Origin: a virus
DNA: 34,043 bases
Virus record (IMG/VR): IMGVR_UViG_3300008114_000226
Span: 1-34,043 of that record
Reading direction: 5' to 3' (one strand)
Shown: piece after piece, positions 8,567 to 15,083 of the stretch
Numbering within the stretch: the stretch's first letter is position 1
Layout: each line of letters begins with the position of its first letter
Notes under the pieces: model-generated
Seen by the model: the letters and a program-made list of their open reading frames with translations, nothing else
The model's database searches: none
What the model was told of the DNA's origin: nothing
Position numbers and translations under genes: made by a program

Positions 8567-9430
8567 CTATATGTGTTGACGTAAAACTTTGCTATTCTTG
8601 TTACATTTTAATACTCTGATAGTCATATCTTTAATTTGACGAACTCTTTCTCTTGTTAAATCCAAATAGTCACCTATTTCTTCTAGAGTCATAGTTTGGT
8701 AACCCAAAATTCCATAATACATACAAACTATAACTCTTTGACGGGGTTGGAGACTTTTCAAAATTTTCTCTAAATCATCGCAAAAAGATTCATTAATTAA
8801 TTTTTCATCCGGTGATGTTATTTCTTTGTTGATCAAACAATCACTTAAAACCATATCCTCACTGTCAGAAACAGGACTATCCAAAGAAGCAACCTTTCCA
8901 GTGTTACTTAGCATAGTATCTTTAATTTTAATTTCTGTTTCTTCAAGGACTTGAGCAATTTCCTGTTCAGTGGGTTCTCTTTCAAGTTTTATTTCTAATT
9001 GCTGTGCAGTTCTATTAATTTTATTTATTGCCAAATTTTGATTATTTGGTAGACGAATTAATTTGCCGTTATCAGAAATTGATTGCATGATTGATTGACG
9101 AATCCACCAAACTGCGTAAGAAATAAATTTAAATCCTCTAGAATTGTCAAATCTCTCGGCTGCTTTAATTAAACCCAAATTTCCATCAGAAATCAAATCT
9201 TCCAAGCTCATACCTTGGTTTTGAAATTGCTTAGCTACAGAAACAACAAAACGGAGATTAGCTTTCACAATTTCATTTAGTGCAGCTTTATCTCCGTTTG
9301 CTATTCTCTCTAATAAATTATATTCTTCTTCTTCTGTTAGTAGTTTGATTTTTGATACTTCTGAGAAATAATAATCTAATGATTGACTCTCTCTCTTTGT
9401 GATTGATTTAGTGATTTTTAGTTGTCTCAT
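8567..9430 (-). CDS. Sigma-70 factor resembling Bacteroidetes RpoD
   Basis: This 287-residue sigma factor should direct RNA polymerase to promoters. Its length and opening (MRQLKITKSITKRESQSLDY) closely resemble Bacteroidetes RpoD, which lacks the long region 1.1. Region 1.2 and region 2 are intact: KANLRFVVSVAKQFQNQGMS, GNLGLIKAAERFD and YAVWWIRQSI with both tryptophans (W108, W109). Region 3 has the usual helices, and region 4 ends in the helix-turn-helix MTLEEIGDYLDLTRERVRQI. It has a host-type promoter directly upstream and heads the operon with the AT-hook protein, topA and the 133-residue gene. It was probably acquired from a host rpoD; whether it reads host or phage promoters is unknown. 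Confidence 0.95.
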   Translation of the reverse strand: MRQLKITKSITKRESQSLDYYFSEVSKIKLLTEEEEYNLLERIANGDKAALNEIVKANLRFVVSVAKQFQNQGMSLEDLISDGNLGLIKAAERFDNSRGFKFISYAVWWIRQSIMQSISDNGKLIRLPNNQNLAINKINRTAQQLEIKLEREPTEQEIAQVLEETEIKIKDTMLSNTGKVASLDSPVSDSEDMVLSDCLINKEITSPDEKLINESFCDDLEKILKSLQPRQRVIVCMYYGILGYQTMTLEEIGDYLDLTRERVRQIKDMTIRVLKCNKNSKVLRQHI

Positions 9431-9467
9431 TTTGTTTGTGATTTTACTATAGATAAAAGTAATCTCA

Positions 9468-9498
9468 CAAATATAAGAAATATGAACTATAAAGACAA
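9468..9498 (-). promoter_or_regulatory. Bacteroidetes-type promoter of sigma gene 1
   Basis: The minus strand shows TTG (9496-9498), a 20-bp spacer and TATATTTG (9468-9475). This fits the known Bacteroidetes primary-sigma consensus TTTG-N17-23-TAnnTTTG. The predicted start of transcription gives a leader of about 30 bases before the ATG at 9430. Phased A-tracts lie directly upstream. Confidence 0.75.
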
Positions 9499-9500
9499 CA

Positions 9501-9540
9501 CTTTTCTAATTTTTTATAATTTTTTATAATTTTTATTAAA
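9501..9540 (-). repeat. Phased A-tracts, period 10, upstream of the promoter
   Basis: On the minus strand, the 10-base unit ATTATAAAAA occurs twice (9511-9530), flanked by ATTAGAAAAG and TTTAATAAAA. This makes four A-tracts exactly one helical turn apart. They fill the gap between the stop of sigma gene 2 and the -33 box of sigma gene 1. Such spacing is expected to bend DNA and could act as an UP-like element. Confidence 0.6.
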
Positions 9541-10393
9541 AACGAAGTTCTGAACCCAAATTTCTTTTCATGAAACCTCTCAATTTTCTGATTGCTTTAT
9601 CTTTAATTTGCCTGATCCTTTCCGAAGAAAATTCAAGTTTGTGTGCAATTTCAGTGTTTGTTAATTCCAGATTTTTATCATTTAATCCATAACTGAGTTT
9701 TATTACCTCCTTTTCCATTTCTGAAAGACAAGAAAAAGCTAATTCAATCTGTTTTTTTCTATAATTACCTGCAACGTAATCTTCAATATTCAAAACATCT
9801 TGATTGAGTACATCTAATAAAGTGGTTTCGCAATCAGGTGTTAATTTTGTATCTAAAGAAGAAGTCTTGTTTCCGACGTATAAAATATCGAATGTTTTAT
9901 GATCAATATTTAATTCTTTACAAACTTCATCTATAGAGAAATAACCATTATTCTCTAATTTCTTTTTATTTATTAAATCTTTTAAATGATTTTGTTGTTG
10001 GATTTTATTTTGAGGTAATCTAACTAATTGTCCATGTTTAGCAATTGCTTCTAGTATTGATTGTCTTACCCAAGCTACAGCATAAGAAATAAATTTGAAA
10101 CCTCTAGTTTCATCAAATCTTTGAGCTGCTTTTATTAAACCAACATTTCCTTCTGCTATCAGTTCCTCTAATGACAAACCACGATTCTGATATTTTTTTG
10201 CACATGAAATAACAAATCTTAAATTGGCTTTTACCAATTCATTTTCTGCGTTTTTATCTCCGGTTCTAATTTTTTGAGCTAATTCAACTTCCTTTTGTTG
10301 ATCAATCATCGGAATTAAAGAAACATCATTGAAATATTTATCAATTATAAAAGTTCTATCCGTGATGGTTGCTGTAATCTTTAGGCTTCTCAT
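9536..10393 (-). CDS. Second, divergent sigma-70 factor
   Basis: This is a 285-residue paralogue of its neighbour, with the same short RpoD architecture (MRSLKITATITDRTFIIDKY). Region 2 is recognisable (KANLRFVISCAKKYQNRGLS, GNVGLIKAAQRFDETRGFKF), and region 4 ends in LTNTEIAHKLEFSSERIRQI. Region 3 is strongly diverged and Lys/Asn-rich. The tryptophan pair that melts the -10 element is reduced: YAVAWVRQSI has Ala107 where E. coli sigma-70 has W433, and keeps W108. That predicts altered promoter melting or specificity. It is separated from sigma gene 1 by 105 bases holding a promoter, so the two can be expressed at different times. A late-gene sigma is a reasonable guess. Confidence 0.92.
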   Translation of the reverse strand: MRSLKITATITDRTFIIDKYFNDVSLIPMIDQQKEVELAQKIRTGDKNAENELVKANLRFVISCAKKYQNRGLSLEELIAEGNVGLIKAAQRFDETRGFKFISYAVAWVRQSILEAIAKHGQLVRLPQNKIQQQNHLKDLINKKKLENNGYFSIDEVCKELNIDHKTFDILYVGNKTSSLDTKLTPDCETTLLDVLNQDVLNIEDYVAGNYRKKQIELAFSCLSEMEKEVIKLSYGLNDKNLELTNTEIAHKLEFSSERIRQIKDKAIRKLRGFMKRNLGSELRF

Positions 10394-10451
10394 GTTTATA
10401 ATTTGTTTTTTGTGGTTAATTAAAACGAAATTATAAAAAAAAAGTTACAAA

Positions 10452-11288
10452 TTACATTTTGCTTTTAATTTCATTTAAACGGTCACGAATTTTTGCACAG
10501 AATTCATATTGCTCCTTTTCTTCAGCATTTATTTTTAAAGCTTCTAAAAATTCTATGTTATTGATATTCTGTAGATTCTGTTCTGAAAAACCATCATAAA
10601 AGGTAAATCCAGAATTTTTAAAATAATCTTTTTCAAGATTTAAATTAAAACCATCTATAATAATAAAAGATGGAGAATTAATATTATTTAAAATATTATT
10701 TATAAAAATATCTTGCTGTTCGTTATTTAATTGAGAAAATTTCTCAAATTCCTCTTTTTCTTTTTTTAATTGTTCTTGGGTTTTTTTATAAAAGTCATTA
10801 CATAATTCTTCTATTTCTTTTGGAAGATTTTTATAATCTAATTTTACTACAATTAAATTATTCTTACTTTTTAAATCCAAGTCTTTGACGTGATTAACAT
10901 TTTTTTTATTTGTGCCAATCAAAAAACATCCTGTAACATCATTCAATAAACCAAGTTTAGAAAAACATTTAGGTTCATTTTCTTTTTTATCTTTAATGTA
11001 TTTCTCTACTTTATCTTTCTCTTCAATTAGTTTTTCTATATTTATAACATCATTTTTTTTGCCGGATTTTTTATCCAAAATGTTGTTGAAATTAAATTTT
11101 TTTTTTAAAATATTATCATATTCTAAGACGAAAAAATAATTTAATTTAGAAGCATCTTTAGTTCTTTTTATAGAGTTATGTTTATCAATATTTTGATCTT
11201 CTTTGAATTTATCAAAAATCGTAATTACCTTTTTGTGTTGAGGTAATTGCATTACTCTATTATAGGTAATTTTCTTTACTAATTTCAT
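10452..11288 (-). CDS. Hypothetical protein with C-terminal UVR motif
   Basis: This is a 278-residue, Lys/Asn-rich protein. Its final 35 residues (from about 243) form a UVR motif: FLEALKINAEEKEQYEFCAK followed by IRDRLNEIKSKM. The motif is an antiparallel helical pair known from UvrB, UvrC, McsA and ClpC, where it mediates protein contacts. No UvrC nuclease, helicase or ATPase motif is present. The middle contains VKLDYKNLPKEIEELC and a long charged helix. It follows the 99-residue gene by 11 bases in the portal operon. It could be an adaptor for a host or phage UVR partner; the function is unknown. Confidence 0.75.
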   Translation of the reverse strand: MKLVKKITYNRVMQLPQHKKVITIFDKFKEDQNIDKHNSIKRTKDASKLNYFFVLEYDNILKKKFNFNNILDKKSGKKNDVINIEKLIEEKDKVEKYIKDKKENEPKCFSKLGLLNDVTGCFLIGTNKKNVNHVKDLDLKSKNNLIVVKLDYKNLPKEIEELCNDFYKKTQEQLKKEKEEFEKFSQLNNEQQDIFINNILNNINSPSFIIIDGFNLNLEKDYFKNSGFTFYDGFSEQNLQNINNIEFLEALKINAEEKEQYEFCAKIRDRLNEIKSKM

Positions 11289-11299
11289 AAAAAAAATAA

Positions 11300-11599
11300 T
11301 TAACTATTCCAGTCAAGTTGATTAAAAAAATTCTTTATTGTTTCAAAGGCTTCCTCATTATCTATGTTTATGAATGCACTTTGTATTTGACCGGTTTTAT
11401 GATTAACACCACTAAATGTTAAAGACAAATATCTCATAGAAACATTTTTTTCCCTGAATTGAACAAGATCAATCTCTAGTTGACCATCTTGTTCATTACC
11501 TATGCATAAATAGGTTGAAGGTTCATCATTGTTTTCTCTATTGTTATTTTCTTCTTGCGGAATAAGATTAGACTTGCTAATAAAATTGTTATCAGACAT
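11300..11599 (-). CDS. Small hypothetical protein
   Basis: This is a 99-residue protein without a recognised family. A polar, Asn/Glu-rich N-terminus of about 25 residues is followed by a beta-rich domain (YLCIGNEQDGQLEIDLVQF, MRYLSLTFSGVNHKTGQIQS) and an amphipathic C-terminal helix (EAFETIKNFFNQLDW). It lies between the Hc1-like gene and the UVR-motif gene, reading the same way, so it is probably late. No membrane or export signal is seen. Confidence 0.65.
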   Translation of the reverse strand: MSDNNFISKSNLIPQEENNNRENNDEPSTYLCIGNEQDGQLEIDLVQFREKNVSMRYLSLTFSGVNHKTGQIQSAFINIDNEEAFETIKNFFNQLDWNS

Positions 11600-11650
11600 T
11601 TTTTCTATATTTTATAAAATAAAAATATGAAAATAAAATAACAAAGTAAA

Positions 11651-11875
11651 TTAATATTCAGAATCAAATTCTTGACCTTGATGCATAATCCCAATACTTA
11701 CTTTGTGAGCTAATTCTTTTAATCTAATTAGTTTTTTTCTTGCCCTTCTTCCAGCTTTTCTGTTTCTAGTAGGTCCAATAAATTTATATAAATCTTGTTC
11801 AGTTTGTTGAATTAAGAATTTTAATTTTTGAAAATTCTCATCAATATTATTATTATCGTTAAATTGTGGTATCAT
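11651..11875 (-). CDS. Small basic protein, histone H1-like (Hc1-type)
   Basis: This is a 74-residue protein starting five bases after the portal stop. Residues about 15-60 fit the short Hc1 pattern of Bacteroidetes: a helix with acidic residues (NFQKLKFLIQQTEQDLYKFI), a basic turn (RNRKAGRRARKKLIRLK) and a second helix (ELAHKVSIGI). Hc1 proteins bind DNA non-specifically and compact it. In T4 the gene next to the portal (67) encodes a small prohead core protein, so a core or DNA-packing protein is an alternative reading. The similarity is by pattern only. Confidence 0.55.
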   Translation of the reverse strand: MIPQFNDNNNIDENFQKLKFLIQQTEQDLYKFIGPTRNRKAGRRARKKLIRLKELAHKVSIGIMHQGQEFDSEY

Positions 11876-11880
11876 ATAAT

Positions 11881-14800
11881 TTATTCAGAATCACTATTCT
11901 CATCCTTGATCTTATTCAAATATGAGTCTATGCTTTTCATCATTTTTCTTGTTTGGATATCAAATTTTCTATTTTCAACAATTAATTTATTTTCAGTTAA
12001 AGGGGCACCAGCTTCAGCTTCTGCTCCGCCTGCTGCTGGTTCAGTTCCACCTGCTTCCGGTGCTGCTTCAGCTCCTCCTAATTCAGGGGTTGCTTCTGGT
12101 GTTGCTTCTGCACCACCTCCAAGACCACCTAATACGCTAGAACCTCCAAAACCTCCACTGGACTCTTCTCCCCCTGATGATTCAGATCCACCTTCAGGTG
12201 TTGAACCACCATCACCAGCATCAAAATCTGGTTTTCTAAATTTTTCATCCAAATCTTTGAATATACCAGTATCCATATATTCATCATTTGCTCTCTCAAT
12301 CTCAGAAAACATTTTCTTTTCAACTTTCTTTTGTCTAAGAATTTGTTTGATCTCTGACTTTGAAAAACCTAGAATATATTCCATTGCCCAAGAATAAGAA
12401 ACAGGAGCAGTGGCATCACTTGAGAATAATTCTTTGAAAACTTCCATTCTTGCTTTCCAAGTTTCGAGTTTTAATAACTCTAGCTGTGTTGATGGATTTG
12501 TCAAAGTCAAAGTAAAATTATCTAAGTCATCTTCAAATCCTAAAAAGTATAAATGTACATTAGCTATTCTTCTTAATTCAAGAACTATCTGTTCTTGAAT
12601 TCTGTTTATAGTTCTAGCAAATCTCAAATCAACTTGAGAAAGAGTTGAACCTCCCGGCATAGATTCAGCATAGTTCAAATATGTTTTTGGAACTTTGATT
12701 GCAGCAAATAATTTGTTTTGTAAATATTCTATATCGGCTATGGCATCTAAATTAGAATTTTGTGTAAAAATGCCTACGGTTAAAGCAAAATTGTGAAAAT
12801 TATGATATTGTTCAGGGCCATCAATTGTGATAGTTCCTGTATCTTGTTTATCGGATAAAAATTCCACTGAAACAATTTTATGGTTGTAGCAATAAGCACT
12901 ATTTTTGAATTCTCTCCAATTTTTGTATCCAAAATGTTTTACTAATTTATCTAAATTATTATGTGTGATTCCTTTGCTTTTTAAAAATTGTTTATTATTT
13001 GAATTTAACTCATTAAAAATTTTATAAAATTCATTGTTTGAATCATTTATAATTGGTAAAATATCCTGAGTTTTATTAAAACCATTTTTTATCAAATCAG
13101 ATAAAATAGAGATCATTCTTTCATCATATTTAATCCTTTGTGGACCAATAACACTTTCTACATAATCTTTATTTTCCCATAATTTTTTTGAGTTTTGACT
13201 GTATCGAATTTTATTTTCTAACTTGTTTTTAGTTATTTTTGCTTTATTAGAAGTTCTTTTAATTATTTCATCTTTTTTTGGATTACTTTTAAAAGTAGAA
13301 GCTGATTTTTTTCTTGATTTTAAACTGTTATCTATCGCTGTCTTTATTTTTTTATCAAGCTCTTCAGGGCTAAGGTTTTCAAAATATTTTACAAGTCCCT
13401 TTTTTCTTTCTTTTTTCCATGATTCAGTTATTTCATTTCCAAAAAATTTATACATTTCATCAATTTTATCTTGGTGATAATAAAAATGATCTTTCGGATT
13501 CATAAAACATAAATTTTCGGGTGAATTGTTATATCTATTGAAGTCTTTGTGATGAATTGTGTTTTTTTCACTATCAAAATATTCATTTAGATATGAAAAT
13601 ATTTCATGTTCATTTAAATTTTTAAAATAATTAGCTACTAATCTATGTGTATATATCCATTCATTTGAATTATGATCAAACACCATTTCATAAGTGTTTC
13701 TTTTTCTTTTTTTACCAGCTCCTTTAATTTTTTGAAATTTTTTATTGAATGACCACATAGATTCACCTATTTGCAAATCCTTTGCTTGTTTAATTCCATT
13801 AAATTTAGTTGGAAATTTGTGATCAGGTGTTGTGGTAATTGTTTCACCATTATCTAATGTTATTTTTACTACATCAGTATTTTTTCTAGTTAATCCAGCC
13901 CAAGTTATTTTTCCGGGAACTATTTCTCCTGTTTCTGGATTAATTGAATATGACCAAAGTTGTTTTCCATTTTCAAATTCAGAAATTATATCTTTTAGTT
14001 CTAGGCTTCTTCCATCTAATAATTCAATTTTTGTATCTAAAGCAAGACATGCTCCGGGTAAAGTTTCAATTTTAGAACTCTTATCCCCTCTTATTGGCAA
14101 GAAATAATCCTCTTCGTAAGTTATTGGATTGTATTTTAAATTTACTTGACCACTATTCGGATCAACAACAGGAGATTTTTTAACATTCTTTTTTACCTGC
14201 TCAATTAATTGATAAACATCATTTGGATCTGTGTTCCCAACTTCAATATAAAATATTCTCCTCTCAGGTGCTCTGGATAAACGATAAACCAACATAGCGT
14301 CTTCTGCTAACTGTAATTGTTTCCAAAGTTTTCTTGCAGGATCTAACAAACTTCTACCATAAGGCAATCTTGAAGCATCAAATAATAAACAAAAGTGAGC
14401 AACTTGCCATTCCTCAAAAAACATATTGTTAATATCCCATTTGTATCTTGTCGATTTTGGATTTCCATCATAACCAACTTCTTTATGAATTTCACCAACT
14501 GGTAAAATCATACAATCGTATATTCCTTGATCCTGATCAATTTCTAATTTCAAGAAACAATCTCCGTATTTACATAATTCTCTTGTCCAAAAACTTAAAT
14601 TAAATTCAGCATTTAATGTATTATAAAATAATTCTTGTAAAATTTTCTTTATTCTTAAATTATCAGAATATATTGTTATTACATGACCCCTTTCACTTCT
14701 AGTGCAAACTTCATCTGAGATTATATCTAAAGCAGCAGCGATTTCAGGAGACAAATCCATGGACCTAAAATCGTTATATGCTGTAATTCTGTCTGAATCA

Positions 14801-15024
14801 TAAAACAACGTTCTTGAATATAAATCTTGAGCAATTTTAACAGATTGTATGTCAAGATATTGTTGTTGTTTTTGCTGAATAAAATTAATATCAGAGGATT
14901 GTGTCGGAGGAGTACTGGATAATATATCCTTACTTTGTTCCAAAGACTTCATCGGGTCTTTTCGACCTCTTAAAGCCCTCATAACACCATAAAATACACT
15001 TTTTGGGTCTAATTCGTTTGCCAT
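11881..15024 (-). CDS. Portal protein (T4 gp20-like) containing an intein
   Basis: The 1047-residue precursor should lose residues 326-756 to leave a 616-residue portal. The portal is the dodecameric ring at the packaging vertex that admits DNA and joins the tail. N-extein features of the gp20 family include AYNDFRSMDLSPEIAAALDI, GDCFLKLEID, LLFDASRLPYGRS and RLSRAPERRIFYIEVGNTDP. The C-extein continues NLDAIADIEYLQNKLFAAIK and RFARTINRIQEQIVLEL. Residues about 930-1008 are a Gly/Ala/Glu/Pro/Ser low-complexity linker with distinctly higher GC than its surroundings, and the end is a charged helix. It is longer than T4 gp20 (524) mainly through this tail. The Hc1-like gene follows by five bases. 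Confidence 0.93.
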   Translation of the reverse strand: MANELDPKSVFYGVMRALRGRKDPMKSLEQSKDILSSTPPTQSSDINFIQQKQQQYLDIQSVKIAQDLYSRTLFYDSDRITAYNDFRSMDLSPEIAAALDIISDEVCTRSERGHVITIYSDNLRIKKILQELFYNTLNAEFNLSFWTRELCKYGDCFLKLEIDQDQGIYDCMILPVGEIHKEVGYDGNPKSTRYKWDINNMFFEEWQVAHFCLLFDASRLPYGRSLLDPARKLWKQLQLAEDAMLVYRLSRAPERRIFYIEVGNTDPNDVYQLIEQVKKNVKKSPVVDPNSGQVNLKYNPITYEEDYFLPIRGDKSSKIETLPGACLALDTKIELLDGRSLELKDIISEFENGKQLWSYSINPETGEIVPGKITWAGLTRKNTDVVKITLDNGETITTTPDHKFPTKFNGIKQAKDLQIGESMWSFNKKFQKIKGAGKKRKRNTYEMVFDHNSNEWIYTHRLVANYFKNLNEHEIFSYLNEYFDSEKNTIHHKDFNRYNNSPENLCFMNPKDHFYYHQDKIDEMYKFFGNEITESWKKERKKGLVKYFENLSPEELDKKIKTAIDNSLKSRKKSASTFKSNPKKDEIIKRTSNKAKITKNKLENKIRYSQNSKKLWENKDYVESVIGPQRIKYDERMISILSDLIKNGFNKTQDILPIINDSNNEFYKIFNELNSNNKQFLKSKGITHNNLDKLVKHFGYKNWREFKNSAYCYNHKIVSVEFLSDKQDTGTITIDGPEQYHNFHNFALTVGIFTQNSNLDAIADIEYLQNKLFAAIKVPKTYLNYAESMPGGSTLSQVDLRFARTINRIQEQIVLELRRIANVHLYFLGFEDDLDNFTLTLTNPSTQLELLKLETWKARMEVFKELFSSDATAPVSYSWAMEYILGFSKSEIKQILRQKKVEKKMFSEIERANDEYMDTGIFKDLDEKFRKPDFDAGDGGSTPEGGSESSGGEESSGGFGGSSVLGGLGGGAEATPEATPELGGAEAAPEAGGTEPAAGGAEAEAGAPLTENKLIVENRKFDIQTRKMMKSIDSYLNKIKDENSDSE
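12757..14049 (-). other. HNH-type intein inside the portal gene
   Basis: This in-frame insertion encodes 431 residues, Cys326 to Asn756 of the precursor. Block A is CLALDTKIELLDGRSL and block B is TTTPDHKFPT with the expected Thr and His. An HNH nuclease-like segment follows (IHHKDFNRYNNSPENLCF), so this is a homing intein. Block F/G reads ITIDGPEQYHNFHNFALTVG and then IFTQN, and the first C-extein residue is Ser. The residue before the terminal Asn is Gln instead of the usual His. Removing the intein gives the portal sequence TLPGA-SNLDAIADIEYL, matching the conserved LPG..NL site of gp20 portals. Confidence 0.92.
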
Positions 15025-15083
15025 AATAATAAATATCTCTTAAATTAATTAAATTGATTAGCAAATCATATAATTATAGATTT

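Noticed and set aside
10394-10470. Possible promoter of sigma gene 2 (TAATTTCG with TTG upstream)
   Set aside because: The spacer between TTG and TAATTTCG is only about 14 bp and the -7 box has a mismatch, so I could not support it.
11828-12397. A 189-residue plus-strand frame rich in Pro, Ser and Ala opposite the portal end
   Set aside because: It is the mirror of the GC-rich low-complexity portal tail. The portal frame has clear family similarity and this one does not.
12757-14049. A group I intron rather than an intein in the portal
   Set aside because: The insert is open in frame throughout and has intein blocks A, B, F and G at its ends, so splicing is at the protein level.
13223-14107. 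Several short plus-strand frames within the portal intein
   Set aside because: They are AT-rich shadow frames opposite a clear coding frame, with no leaders and no family similarity.
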